Below are positions 1 to 7,794 of a stretch of 37,202 nt of DNA, piece after piece. The notes beneath the pieces were generated by a model. The model did no database searches. It was not told where the DNA came from and worked only from the letters and a program-made list of their open reading frames with translations. This stretch comes from Acidocella sp. Lineage in GTDB: Bacteria; Pseudomonadota; Alphaproteobacteria; Acetobacterales; Acetobacteraceae. A program made the position numbers and the translations under genes. Position 1 is the first letter of the stretch. Every line of letters starts with the position of its first letter. Where the stretch lies: NCBI RefSeq assembly GCF_028687955.1, contig NZ_JAQTZC010000014.1, positions 1 to 37,202 of the forward strand, given 5' to 3'.

Positions 1-110
1 CGTGGAGCGGTTACGCAAAAAACCTTATAACGCGTTGTTATTTTTAGTAAAGATTTCGCTTGCACCCCAATTTGTGCGGATTTGATACGAAAAAACAATA
101 AAAAACAATA

Positions 111-237
111 ATACCAGTCAGCCTTAAGGCTGACTGGTATGCGCGCGGGGCTGGTGGGGCGGCCGCGCGCAAACTCAAGAGCTTATACCAGCCCGCCACC
201 AAACCCAGAGAGTCAAGCTCTTGGCGGGCTGGTATAA
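111..237. repeat. 127-bp triple-hairpin repeat, copy A
   Basis: The element contains three successive inverted repeats. Positions 111-140 are a perfect 30-bp palindrome with half-site ATACCAGTCAGCCTT. Positions 141-170 are a GC-only imperfect palindrome with ends GCGCGCGG/CCGCGCGC. Positions 183-198 and 222-237 are 16-bp perfect arms (TTATACCAGCCCGCCA and its complement) around a 23-nt loop. The outer ends, ATACCAGTCAGCC and the complement of GGCGGGCTGGTAT, resemble each other, so the whole unit has terminal inverted repeats like a small non-autonomous mobile element. A second copy at 19342-19468 differs at only two positions. It lies downstream of the minus-strand gene ending at 358. It could be a MITE/REPIN-like element or a family of intergenic terminator structures. 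Confidence 0.85.
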
Positions 238-255
238 AAAGCCGGTCTCGCGCGT

Positions 256-299
256 CAGAGCCTGATTGGTTTGAGTGTGATCAGGCTCTGGTTATTTTT
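256..299 (+). terminator. Rho-independent terminator-like hairpin
   Basis: An 11-bp perfect stem (CAGAGCCTGAT at 256-266 with its complement at 280-290) and 13-nt loop is followed by GTTATTTTTC. The T-rich tail orients it for plus-strand transcripts entering from the left edge of the window; the stem could also stop the leftward operon ending at 358. Confidence 0.5.
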
Positions 300-323
300 C
301 TGACGGCGATTCACGCTTTCGGC

Positions 324-339
324 TCGCTCAGCTGAGCGA
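324..339. repeat. 16-bp perfect palindrome after the leftward operon
   Basis: TCGCTCAGCTGAGCGA is a perfect palindrome about 20 nt beyond the stop codon of the gene ending at 358. It may form part of the operon's transcript end or be a protein-binding site; the sequence alone does not decide. Confidence 0.4.
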
Positions 340-357
340 ACCTCAAACGATCGCGCT

Positions 358-1095
358 CTAGTCCAGCCAGACAAGACGGTGATAGTCGAAATGGGACGGG
401 GTATCGGGCTTGATGATCTCGAAAAAGGGGGAGACGTCAAAATCGCGCGGGACGAAGAGTTCCGAGCCATGAATGTGGAAAATTTCCAGGGCGCGGCGGC
501 GGGTGGCGGGGTGGGCCAGGGCTTGTTCGGTGATTTCCGGCAGGATCGGGTAGCCGATGTTTTTAAATGCCTGGGCGATGAGGGTGGAGCAGATGGCGCG
601 CGTGGGGTCGGCGGAGAGGAAGCCGATGGCGCGCCGCCGCCAGCGCTGCGGCACGGGGAGGGGGAAGAGGTAGCGCGCGAGGTCAACGACGTAGCGCAGA
701 TCGTACTGGGTGCCGAGTTTGCTCATCGCGAAATCAACCACGGCCTGACGGTCTTGCGTGGAGAGGCCAATGGGGCGGCAGATGCGGACATGGTAGGGTA
801 GCAGGGCTTCCAGGTTGAAGCGGCGCACGCCGGCGATGATGTCAGCCTCGATGCAGTCCGGGCTGCCGCCGGGGGCGGCGTCGCCGGCGTAGAGCACGGC
901 GTGCGACCAGGTGGACTGGGTGAGGTATTTGACCATCGAGCTGATACGCAGGCGGCCTTCGACGAGGATGACATCGCCCGGCTGGAGCAGGGCGCGGAAC
1001 TGGCGGAGGTCAACCGGGAAGACGGGCGGCGCGTCCACCGGAACGGTGAGGAAGCGGGCGATGGCGTGGCCGATGGCCTGTTGGATGCGGCGCAA
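358..1095 (-). CDS. YiiX/YebB-like permuted papain-fold hydrolase (NlpC/P60 superfamily)
   Basis: Predicted 245-aa protein of the permuted NlpC/P60-like (YiiX/YebB, formerly DUF830-type) families, which act on amide or thioester bonds in lipids or peptides. The hallmark PGDVILVEG near residue 40 is followed by STWSHAVLYAGD near residues 61-72, carrying the candidate catalytic His, and by RAICSTLIAQAF near residue 167, carrying the candidate catalytic Cys. No signal peptide is obvious. The first available start is TTG at 1095, one codon after the in-frame TAA of the upstream gene, and there is no clear Shine-Dalgarno, so translation probably depends on re-initiation. It is the last gene of a three-gene leftward operon. 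The fold assignment is fairly sure; the substrate is unknown. Confidence 0.75.
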   Translation of the reverse strand: MRRIQQAIGHAIARFLTVPVDAPPVFPVDLRQFRALLQPGDVILVEGRLRISSMVKYLTQSTWSHAVLYAGDAAPGGSPDCIEADIIAGVRRFNLEALLPYHVRICRPIGLSTQDRQAVVDFAMSKLGTQYDLRYVVDLARYLFPLPVPQRWRRRAIGFLSADPTRAICSTLIAQAFKNIGYPILPEITEQALAHPATRRRALEIFHIHGSELFVPRDFDVSPFFEIIKPDTPSHFDYHRLVWLD

Positions 1096-1098
1096 GGG

Positions 1099-1650
1099 TT
1101 AGGGCCCCAGGTGGCGCACCGCCGCGGCGACGCAGAGTTCGAAAATATCCAGGGAGTCGAAGGGGCGGGAGATGCCGTCCGGCGGGAGGGTGATGGGCAG
1201 GCCGCCGCCATATTCCACGCAGCCTGGGATCATGAGGTTGTCGGGCAGGTTGAATGGCTCGATGGCGAGGCCGGGGAGAGGGTCCGCCACGGCGGCGGCC
1301 TGCGCGGCGCTGCGTTCGGCGAAGGAGGCGGCGGTGTTGGAATAGCCGAACACCGGGCGGGCACGGCCGAGGAACCAGCCGATTTCCACCAGGGTGCCGG
1401 AATCGGCCGAGGCGCCGCGGAAGGGGGTGAGGTTGGCAATGACGAGGTCACTGGCTTGCATCATGGCGATGTCGTCAAGGTAGATCTGGCGCCAGAGAAT
1501 GTCCGGCGGCAGGGACAGGTCCAGCTTGGGGTTGAAGGGCGCGAGCCCGGTGAGGCCGTGGCAGGCGCAGATGGCGATTTTTGCCGCCGCGTTGGCCGCG
1601 GCGCTTGGGAGAAATACATCCGGTCCGGCGAGATAGGCTGTGCGCGCCAT
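1099..1650 (-). CDS. Nucleoside 2-deoxyribosyltransferase-family protein
   Basis: 183 aa. The N-terminal YLAGPDVF, the middle DLVIANLTPFRG near residues 68-79 and ADSGTLVEIGWFLGRARPVFGY near residues 81-102 are the classic pattern of the nucleoside 2-deoxyribosyltransferase family, which exchanges bases on deoxynucleosides in purine/pyrimidine salvage. In that family the Glu of the 'GTxxEIG' motif is the catalytic nucleophile and is present here. The start ATG lies 6 nt past the upstream TGA without an obvious ribosome site, which suggests coupling to the regulator gene. Some members of this fold are nucleotide hydrolases, so the exact reaction is not settled. Confidence 0.8.
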   Translation of the reverse strand: MARTAYLAGPDVFLPSAAANAAAKIAICACHGLTGLAPFNPKLDLSLPPDILWRQIYLDDIAMMQASDLVIANLTPFRGASADSGTLVEIGWFLGRARPVFGYSNTAASFAERSAAQAAAVADPLPGLAIEPFNLPDNLMIPGCVEYGGGLPITLPPDGISRPFDSLDIFELCVAAAVRHLGP

Positions 1651-1656
1651 GGCGGG

Positions 1657-2580
1657 TCAGGCCGGTTTGAGCTGGTGTTCGGCCAGCGCGGCCATTAGCC
1701 CGGAGAAGGCCTCATCGACGGTTTTGCCGCTGGTGTTATAGGCGGAATCCGCCTTGGCGTAGAAGGCGGCGCGGCTTTCCAGGGTGACGCGAAGGTCCTC
1801 GATGGCTTTGCGGCTGTCGGCCATTTGGCGTTGTTCGCCCTGGGCGATGACGCGGTTCATGTGGTCCTCGGGGTCGGCCTGGAGCCAGATGGTGAGGCAG
1901 TTGGTGAGCAGCAGGTCAAAGGTTGAGGGGTCTCCGACGAGGCCGCCGGCGGTGGCGATGACGCAATGGGGGTAGGTTTGCACGGCATCCTCCAGCGCCT
2001 GGCGCTGGTAGCGGCGGTAGGCGTTGGAGCCGTAGAGGGCCTGGATTTCCACCGGGCTGCAACCGGCGATGCGGGTGATCTCGGCGCGCAGCTCCACGAA
2101 GGGCCAGCCAAGCTGAGCGGCGGCCATGCGCCCCAGGGTGGATTTGCCGGCGCCGCGCAGGCCCACGAGCGCGATGTGGTTGCGCCGCTGGCCGGGGGTG
2201 ATGGCGCCGAAGAGCTCGGCCAGGGCCTTGTGGGCGCGTTGCAGCTCCTCCGGCCCACGGCCGTGCAGGAGCTTGCGGATCATCAGGCCTTCGGGGGTGC
2301 TGGTGGTCTCATCGCCGAGCAGCTCGGCCAGGGAGGAGCCCAGCGCCAACGCCACCTGCTGGAGCACCAGCACGGAGACATTGCCGATGCCCGACTCGAG
2401 ATTGGCGAGATGGCGCTCGGACACGCCGGCCTCCTCGGCCAGCATGCGCCGGGACATGCCGCCGCGCGCGCGCAGCAGTTTGACACGCTGGCCGAGGCCA
2501 GAGAGGAGCGGGTCTTTTTCGGAGGGACTGGCTTCCATTGCTTTGAAGGGGGATTGCGGGCTCATACGCCTGTGTATCAT
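1657..2580 (-). CDS. BzdR/BoxR-type regulator: XRE helix-turn-helix plus shikimate-kinase-like domain
   Basis: About 307 aa from ATG 2580; in-frame ATGs at 2565 and 2538 are alternatives, and a longer reading would run into hslV. The N-terminal part holds an XRE helix-turn-helix (GQRVKLLRARGGMSRRMLAE...GVSERHLANLE). The C-terminal half is a shikimate-kinase-like fold with Walker A GLRGAGKST. The shikimate-binding site is not conserved: the Asp-x-Asp of AroK reads Glu-Leu-Arg (FVELRAEI) and the glycine triplet reads ATAGGLV. This is the layout of BzdR/BoxR regulators, where the kinase fold senses an acyl-CoA such as benzoyl-CoA. It is divergent from hslV and heads a leftward operon. No benzoate genes are in view, so the effector is unknown. 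Confidence 0.8.
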   Translation of the reverse strand: MIHRRMSPQSPFKAMEASPSEKDPLLSGLGQRVKLLRARGGMSRRMLAEEAGVSERHLANLESGIGNVSVLVLQQVALALGSSLAELLGDETTSTPEGLMIRKLLHGRGPEELQRAHKALAELFGAITPGQRRNHIALVGLRGAGKSTLGRMAAAQLGWPFVELRAEITRIAGCSPVEIQALYGSNAYRRYQRQALEDAVQTYPHCVIATAGGLVGDPSTFDLLLTNCLTIWLQADPEDHMNRVIAQGEQRQMADSRKAIEDLRVTLESRAAFYAKADSAYNTSGKTVDEAFSGLMAALAEHQLKPA

Positions 2581-2673
2581 CGCCTTCCGGCCGCCAAAAG
2601 GGTTTTGACGAAATATATTGCAGGAGCGGAGGCTCCCTTGTCTGCACGCGGTTGAGGTGCCATTTCTGCGGGC

Positions 2674-3225
2674 ATGACAAATCCAAATGATCCGGTCGGC
2701 TGGCATGGCACGACAATTTTATGTGTGCGGCGCGATGGCGCGGTGGCGCTGGCCGGGGATGGCCAGGTGAGCCTGGGCAATACGGTCGTGAAGGGTAATG
2801 CGCGAAAGGTGCGGCGCATCGGCAATGGGGCGGTGATCGCGGGGTTCGCCGGGGCGACGGCGGATGCTTTTACGCTGCTGGAGCGGCTGGAGGCGAAGCT
2901 GGAGCGTTTTCCCAATCAGCTGGAGCGGGCCTGCGTGGAGCTGGCCAAGGATTGGCGGATGGACCGTTATCTGCGGCGGCTGGAGGCGATGCTGATTGTC
3001 GCCGACAAGGAGCGCGGCTTTACCATTACCGGCAATGGCGATGTGCTGGAGCCATCGGATGGGATTATCGCCATTGGCTCCGGCGGGAATTATGCGCTCT
3101 CGGCGGCGCGGGCGCTGATGACGGTGCCGGACCTGGCGGCCGAGGAGATTGCCCGCCGCGCGATGAAGATTGCCGCGGATATTTGCATCTACACCAATGA
3201 AAACCTGATTGTTGAAACACTGTAA
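2674..3225 (+). CDS. hslV: ATP-dependent protease HslVU, peptidase subunit
   Basis: 183 aa. HslV is the proteasome-like threonine peptidase that stacks with the HslU ATPase and degrades misfolded proteins in the cytoplasm. The segment [11 protein letters not shown] aligns with the mature N-terminus TTIVSVRR of E. coli HslV, so Thr13 should be the nucleophile after removal of a 12-residue leader. [21 protein letters not shown] and [14 protein letters not shown] are family-typical. A GAGGTG about 14 nt upstream of the ATG is a distant ribosome site. The stop overlaps the hslU start (TAATG), giving translational coupling. First gene of the hslV-hslU-dsbB-coq7 operon. Confidence 0.97.
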   Translation: MTNPNDPVGWHGTTILCVRRDGAVALAGDGQVSLGNTVVKGNARKVRRIGNGAVIAGFAGATADAFTLLERLEAKLERFPNQLERACVELAKDWRMDRYLRRLEAMLIVADKERGFTITGNGDVLEPSDGIIAIGSGGNYALSAARALMTVPDLAAEEIARRAMKIAADICIYTNENLIVETL

Positions 3226-4532
3226 TGGAAACACCCACATATTCGCCGCGTGAGATTGTTGGCGAGCTTGACCGGTTTATCATTGGGCAGAACGACGCCA
3301 AGCGCGCGGTGGCGATTGCGCTGCGCAACCGCTGGCGGCGGTTGCAACTTCCCGAGGATATGCGCGATGAGGTGGTGCCGAAGAATATTCTGATGATCGG
3401 GCCGACGGGGTGCGGCAAGACCGAGATCGCGCGGCGGCTGGCGAAGCTGGCGCAGGCGCCGTTCATCAAGGTGGAGGCGACGAAGTTTACCGAGGTTGGC
3501 TATGTGGGGCGCGATGTGGAGAGCATTGTGCGCGACCTGGTGGAGGCGAGCATCACCATGCTGCGCGAGCAGAACCGCAAGGGCGTGGAAGCCAAGGCGG
3601 AGCTGGCGGCGGAAGAGCGGTTGATCACCTCGCTGGTGGGCGAGGGGGCCAGCGCCGATACGCGGGTGAAATTTCGCCGGATGCTGCGCGCGGGTGAGCT
3701 TGAGGACAAGGAGATCGAGATTTCGCTCAGCGAGGGCGGGGGCGCGCAGATCGGCATGATCGACATGCCGCAGAATGGCGCGATCAACCTTGGGGATATG
3801 ATGAAGGGGATGTTCGGGCGCCAGGCCAGCAAGCGCAAGATGCTGGTGCCTGACGCGCGCCGGGCGCTGGAGCGCGAGGAGGCTGACCGGCTGCTGGATA
3901 CCGAGGCGCTGACCAAGGATGCGCTGCGCCATGCGGAGAGCAACGGCATCGTGTTTCTCGACGAGATCGACAAGATCTGCGCCAAGACCGAGGGCGGGTT
4001 CAGGGGTGGGGATGTCTCACGCGAGGGGGTGCAGCGCGATTTGCTGCCGTTGATCGAGGGGACCACGGTTTCCACCAAATACGGGCCGATCAAAACGGAT
4101 TATATTCTCTTCATAGCCTCGGGGGCTTTTCATGTCGCCAAGCCGGCGGATTTGTTGCCCGAATTGCAGGGGCGGTTGCCGATACGGGTGGAGCTATCTT
4201 CGCTCTCGCGGGAGGATTTCAGGCGGATTCTCACCGAGCCGGAGCATTCGCTGCTGAAGCAGTATAGCGCGCTGCTGAACACAGAGGGCGTGAATTTGAC
4301 GTTTGCCGATGATGCGGTGGATGCGCTGGCCTCGCTGGCGTTTGATATTAACGACCGGGTGGAGAATATCGGGGCGCGGCGGCTGGCCACGGTGATTGAG
4401 AAATTGCTGGAGGAGATCAGCTTTTCCGCGACTGACCGCGCGGGAGAGAGCGTGGTGGTGGATGCGGCCTATGTGAATGAGAAGGTTGCGCCGCTGGCTG
4501 CCAAGGGCGATCTCAGCCGGTTTATTCTGTGA
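3225..4532 (+). CDS. hslU: ATP-dependent protease HslVU, ATPase/unfoldase subunit
   Basis: 435 aa, the normal length. This AAA+ unfoldase feeds proteins to HslV. Visible features: Walker [10 protein letters not shown] at about residues 59-67, the pore loop GYVGRD at 92-97, the Walker B region [11 protein letters not shown] near residue 243, an intermediate domain (residues ~110-230) and a C-terminal sensor-2 helix region with GARRL. The start ATG overlaps the hslV stop by one base. dsbB follows after 7 nt. Confidence 0.98.
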   Translation: METPTYSPREIVGELDRFIIGQNDAKRAVAIALRNRWRRLQLPEDMRDEVVPKNILMIGPTGCGKTEIARRLAKLAQAPFIKVEATKFTEVGYVGRDVESIVRDLVEASITMLREQNRKGVEAKAELAAEERLITSLVGEGASADTRVKFRRMLRAGELEDKEIEISLSEGGGAQIGMIDMPQNGAINLGDMMKGMFGRQASKRKMLVPDARRALEREEADRLLDTEALTKDALRHAESNGIVFLDEIDKICAKTEGGFRGGDVSREGVQRDLLPLIEGTTVSTKYGPIKTDYILFIASGAFHVAKPADLLPELQGRLPIRVELSSLSREDFRRILTEPEHSLLKQYSALLNTEGVNLTFADDAVDALASLAFDINDRVENIGARRLATVIEKLLEEISFSATDRAGESVVVDAAYVNEKVAPLAAKGDLSRFIL

Positions 4533-4539
4533 GCATTTG

Positions 4540-5010
4540 ATGAGATATCGTATCGCGGGCGCGTTGGCTGCCCTTGTGGCCCTGGGTGCGCTGGGGGTCG
4601 CGTATTTCGCGCAATATGTGCTGCTGCTGACACCGTGCGAACTCTGCCTGTGGGAGCGCTGGCCTTACCGTATTGTGGTGGTGCTGGGGTTGCTGGCGGT
4701 GTTGCTGCGCCGGGGCAGCGCGCGGGTGCTGCTGGGGCTGGCGGCGCTGGCGATGATCGGGGATGTGTTGATCGCCGGGCTGCATGTGGGGGTGGAGTTT
4801 GGCTGGTGGGCCTCGCCGTTGCCCGAGTGTAACGGGATTCTCACGCCCGGCGCGGCGTTGCCGATGGTGCCGGCAACGCCTTGCGACAAGCCGGTGTATT
4901 TGATCGCGCATTTGCCTGTATCCATGGCGCTGATGGATTTTTGCGGGGCGTTGCTGTTTGCCACGGCGCTGCTGGTTTATGTGCTGAAAAAGCCAAGGAA
5001 GTTTAAATGA
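4540..5010 (+). CDS. dsbB: Disulfide bond formation protein B
   Basis: 156 aa inner-membrane protein with four predicted helices. DsbB re-oxidises DsbA and passes electrons to ubiquinone. The two redox pairs are visible: Cys33-Cys36 (TPCELC) in the first periplasmic loop and Cys97 and Cys115 (LPECNGIL, ATPCDKP) in the second. The ATG at 4540 was preferred over the earlier in-frame codon at 4477 because the latter lies inside hslU. Its last four bases (ATGA) overlap the start of coq7. Co-transcription with a ubiquinone biosynthesis gene fits a quinone-dependent enzyme, though that link is inference. Confidence 0.92.
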   Translation: MRYRIAGALAALVALGALGVAYFAQYVLLLTPCELCLWERWPYRIVVVLGLLAVLLRRGSARVLLGLAALAMIGDVLIAGLHVGVEFGWWASPLPECNGILTPGAALPMVPATPCDKPVYLIAHLPVSMALMDFCGALLFATALLVYVLKKPRKFK

Positions 5011-5516
5011 GCGCGCAGGTGAAGCGGTTCATCCGGGTGGACCATGCCGGGGAATACGGCGCGGCGCGGATTTATGCCGGGCAGCTGGCGGTGCTGGGGC
5101 GTGGCGCGCAGGGGCCGGTGATAGAGCATATGCGGGCGCAGGAGTTGGAGCATCTGGAGCGTTTTGCTGAGATGATTCCCGCGCGCCGGGTGCGCCCGAC
5201 CGCGCTGCTGCCGTTCTGGCATGTCGCGGGCTTCGCGCTGGGGGCGGCCACGGCGGCGCTGGGTGAAAAGGCGGCGATGGCCTGCACAGTGGCGGTGGAA
5301 GAAGTGATAGACGCGCATTACGCCGGGCAGGAGGCGGCGCTGGACGAGCGGGAGGCGGCGTTGCGCGAGACGATTGCCACGTTCCGCGCCGAGGAGCTGT
5401 CGCATCGCGATATCGGCCTGGCGAACGGGGCGGAGCAGGCGCCGGGATACCGGCTGTTGACGGCGCTGATTAAAACCGGCTGCCGCGTGGCGATTAAACT
5501 GAGCGAACGGGTTTAG
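5007..5516 (+). CDS. coq7: Demethoxyubiquinone hydroxylase (COQ7/CAT5 family)
   Basis: 169 aa di-iron hydroxylase that performs the C6 hydroxylation, a late step of ubiquinone synthesis, at the inner face of the membrane. The iron-ligand pattern is complete: Glu16 (VDHAGEYGA), Glu46 and His49 (AQELEHLE), Glu98 (AVEEVIDAHY) and Glu130/His133 (EELSHRD). It overlaps dsbB by ATGA. It is shorter than eukaryotic COQ7 because it has no targeting sequence, and it ends the operon; a hairpin follows at 5531-5557. Confidence 0.95.
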   Translation: MSAQVKRFIRVDHAGEYGAARIYAGQLAVLGRGAQGPVIEHMRAQELEHLERFAEMIPARRVRPTALLPFWHVAGFALGAATAALGEKAAMACTVAVEEVIDAHYAGQEAALDEREAALRETIATFRAEELSHRDIGLANGAEQAPGYRLLTALIKTGCRVAIKLSERV

Positions 5517-5530
5517 AGTGCGATGACTTC

Positions 5531-5557
5531 AGATTAACCCGTCTCGCGGGCTAATCT
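5531..5557 (+). terminator. Hairpin after coq7
   Basis: AGATTAACCCG at 5531-5541 pairs with CGGGCTAATCT at 5547-5557 (one A-C mismatch) around the loop TCTCG. There is no T-tract, so it is only a probable transcript end for the hslVU operon. Confidence 0.4.
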
Positions 5558-5788
5558 ACAGAAATCATATCGGGGATTCCCCAGACCGTACATAAATTAC
5601 CTTTGGATAAAAGTGTAGATGAAAATTTGGCAGCCTTGGATTTCGCAAGTATGTTTGACCGACTCATCATCGGACCGACTTCTTATCCGGTGGTCATTGG
5701 CGAGGCGTTGACTACTGCATTGATGCTCACCGGCGTAAATAATGCGGGATTACGTGTGACCGTTTCCGATATTCCAATCCGCACTTGA
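5555..5788 (+). pseudogene. Fragment resembling the C-terminus of a DUF2971-type protein
   Basis: An open stretch follows an in-frame TAA at 5552 and has no ATG start; its first candidate start is TTG 5603. The encoded end, FDRLIIGPTSYPVVIGEAL...AGLRVTVSDIPIRT, resembles the C-terminal 'IIGP...S.IPxR' block of DUF2971-family proteins, with the N-terminal domain missing. Codon use is more AT-rich than the neighbouring housekeeping genes. It most likely is the tail of a gene cut off by rearrangement near the IS remnant downstream. The family match is from memory and uncertain. Confidence 0.4.
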
Positions 5789-5862
5789 TTGAACTTCACG
5801 CCAATGGGTTGTCAAAATGTCGGTTTATGATCAACGAGACAGACGGAACCCGCTTAGCAAGC

Positions 5863-5950
5863 GTAGGGTGGGCATAGCCAGCCATCCATTCCGGGACCTG
5901 ATGGGCAAATAATCGGTCGGTACACGAATGGTGGGCGTTGCCCGCCCTAC
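5863..5950. repeat. Imperfect inverted repeat of the GTAGGG(T/C)GGGCA type
   Basis: The left arm begins GTAGGGTGGGCATAGCC at 5863 and the right arm ends GGGCGTTGCCCGCCCTAC at 5950. Arms of about 25-29 bp surround an AT-richer centre. Such arms are common in decayed intergenic mobile or REP-like elements. It sits between the DUF2971-like fragment and the IS630-like fragment. Confidence 0.55.
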
Positions 5951-6017
5951 TTGTCTCGTGTCTGCTTTCGGGCACGCTGGAAGTGGGATGCAATGTCCAC
6001 CTTGGGCGCAATGCTGA

Positions 6018-6123
6018 ACGTCGGCTGAACCGCACCTCAATCCGATTGAACGATTGTGGGGGCTGACTCGCTCAGTACCGCGCGCAAGGGACACGCTTCC
6101 TGTGTTTCAGTTTTTAACAGCCT
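6018..6123 (+). pseudogene. IS630-family transposase remnant (C-terminal DDE block)
   Basis: The plus-strand frame beginning at 6018 (after an in-frame TGA at 6015) reads TSAEPHLNPIERLWGLTRSV and then drifts from the family. 'LNPIERLWG' is the diagnostic block containing the catalytic Glu of IS630/Tc1-mariner-type transposases. Upstream stops and lack of the preceding Asp motifs show this is a broken remnant, abutting the end of the flavin monooxygenase gene. Confidence 0.55.
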
Positions 6124-6198
6124 GCTGCCAGCAAGTATCCGGAAGCGCGTTTCAAATGGCATTTAAGGAACCGCCCATTTTCCCCCCTGATCGCAGCA

Positions 6199-7524
6199 TT
6201 AACGGAAAAACCTGTTCGCTGGGCGCGGCAGGCCAAGGTGTTCGCGCAATGTCGTGCCTTCGTACTCGCGGCGGAACAGGCCGCGCCGTTGCAGTTCGGG
6301 GATAACTTGATCGACGAACTCCTCTAGCCCGGCGGGCACGGTGTGGAACATCAGGTTGAAGCCATCGGCTGCTCCGGTGAGAAACCATTCCTCCATCTGG
6401 TCGGCGATATCGGCCGCCGTGCCGACAAAGCTGTTGCCGCCATAGCTGCCGGCCCGCGCCGCGAGCTGGCGGACGGTGAGGTTTTCCCGCCGCGCGCTGT
6501 CGATCACCCGTTCGCGGCTGGATTTGCTGGCATTGGTTTCCGGGATGTCCGGCAACGGGGCGTCCAGCTCAAAATGCGAGGCATCGACGCCAAGCGCAAC
6601 GGAGAGGGAGGCGAGGCCGCTATCGGGGTGAACCAGGCTGTCGATAAGGTCTTTTTTGGCTTGCGCCTCGTCCCGGGTGGCCCCAACGACAACCAGCGCG
6701 CCGGGCAGAATTTTCAGATGTTCCCGATTGCGGCCCAATTTCACCATGCGCCCTTTCACGTCCGCGTAGAATTCACGGGCGGCGTCGAGCGGGCCGCCGG
6801 CGCCAAAGACCATTTCAGCGGTTTCAGCCGCGAGCTGGCGGCCGGCTTCCGATGCGCCGGCTTGCACGATGACCGGCCAGCCCTGTACCGGGCGGGCGAC
6901 ATTGAGCGGGCCGCGGACCTTGAAAAATTCGCCCTGGTGATTGAGCACGTGCATTTTATCGGGGTCGAAGAACACACCGGAAGCCTGGTCGCGCAGAAAG
7001 GCGTCGTCGGCGAAACTATCCCACAGCCCGGTCACCACGTCGTAGAATTCACGGGCACGGCGGTAGCGTTCTGCGTGGTCGAGATGGTCATCGAGACCGA
7101 AATTGCGCGCGGATTCCGGATTGCCGGTGGTGACGATATTCCAGCCGGCGCGGCCATTGCTGAGCGCATCCAGTGACGCAAAGCGGCGGGCAACGTGAAA
7201 GGGCTGGTCGTAACTGGTGGAGCCGGTGGCAATGAGGCCGATGCGCTCGGTAACGGCAGCCAGGGCTGGCAGCAGGATCATGGGGTCGAAGGAGGTAACC
7301 GTGGCGCTGCGCTTGAGCGCCTGGATCGGCATGTTGAGCACGGCCAGGTGATCGGCCATGAAAAAAGCATCGAATTTGCCGCGTTCAAGGGTCTGCGCAA
7401 AGTGTTTGAGCGCGGCGAAATTGAAATTGGCATCGGTTTGCGCACCGGGGTAACGCCACCAGGCAGTGTGAATTGAAACCGGGCGCATGAAGGCGCCGAG
7501 ATGCAGTTGCCGGGCTTGCGTCAT
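6199..7524 (-). CDS. LLM-class flavin-dependent monooxygenase (NtaA/SnaA/DszA family)
   Basis: 441 aa from ATG 7524, chosen because AGGAG lies 9 nt upstream; a longer frame to 7602 has no such site. The protein has the bacterial-luciferase-like TIM barrel: HLGAFMRP...AWWRYPGA at the N-terminus, FFMADHLAVLN, EPxx-like TERIGLIATGSTSYDQPFHVARRFASLD and SNGRAGWNIVTT, all typical of the nitrilotriacetate/dibenzothiophene-sulfone monooxygenase branch. These enzymes use FMNH2 from a separate reductase to oxidise N- or S-containing organic compounds. No flavin reductase is adjacent. The gene stands between an IS remnant and a palindromic repeat, consistent with acquisition. The substrate is unknown. 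Confidence 0.88.
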   Translation of the reverse strand: MTQARQLHLGAFMRPVSIHTAWWRYPGAQTDANFNFAALKHFAQTLERGKFDAFFMADHLAVLNMPIQALKRSATVTSFDPMILLPALAAVTERIGLIATGSTSYDQPFHVARRFASLDALSNGRAGWNIVTTGNPESARNFGLDDHLDHAERYRRAREFYDVVTGLWDSFADDAFLRDQASGVFFDPDKMHVLNHQGEFFKVRGPLNVARPVQGWPVIVQAGASEAGRQLAAETAEMVFGAGGPLDAAREFYADVKGRMVKLGRNREHLKILPGALVVVGATRDEAQAKKDLIDSLVHPDSGLASLSVALGVDASHFELDAPLPDIPETNASKSSRERVIDSARRENLTVRQLAARAGSYGGNSFVGTAADIADQMEEWFLTGAADGFNLMFHTVPAGLEEFVDQVIPELQRRGLFRREYEGTTLREHLGLPRPANRFFR

Positions 7525-7717
7525 GCCATTCTCTCCTATGTTTTTAGGCATATAGGGCACGGGATCGGGAATCTGAACCGCGCCGGGTTTGCCGGAGGCC
7601 ATTTGGTTTGAGTCAGGCCACCATAGCCAGATCGTTCATATGTTCATAGTAGCGCTTCGGCGCTGGGCCAGGGCCCGCGATCACTGTGATGCACGAGGCC
7701 ATCCTGCTGCGCGGGTG

Positions 7718-7757
7718 GGGTAATACCAGTCAGCGTTAAGGCTGACTGGTATTACCC
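7718..7757. repeat. Palindromic repeat, short copy C
   Basis: The 30-bp palindrome seen in copies A and B recurs at 7723-7752 with one change (AGCGTT for AGCCTT), and here the symmetry extends to 40 bp (GGGTAATACC...GGTATTACCC). The other two hairpins of the full element are missing. It lies 38 nt beyond the stop of the aldehyde dehydrogenase gene and could end its transcript. The rest of the 7525-7794 gap shows no gene. Confidence 0.75.
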
Positions 7758-7794
7758 GGAAGCAAAACCCAATTCAGCTATTTCCTAACAAGCC

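Noticed and set aside
111-237. CRISPR array or CRISPR-like repeats
   Set aside because: Units are palindromic and not regularly spaced, with no spacers and no cas genes in the window.
1657-2580. Shikimate kinase enzyme fused to a regulator
   Set aside because: The P-loop is intact, but shikimate-binding acids are changed and the HTH domain matches the BzdR/BoxR sensor layout.
5603-5788. Complete small gene of 61 codons
   Set aside because: Begins with TTG without a ribosome site, and its content resembles only the C-terminal end of a longer family.
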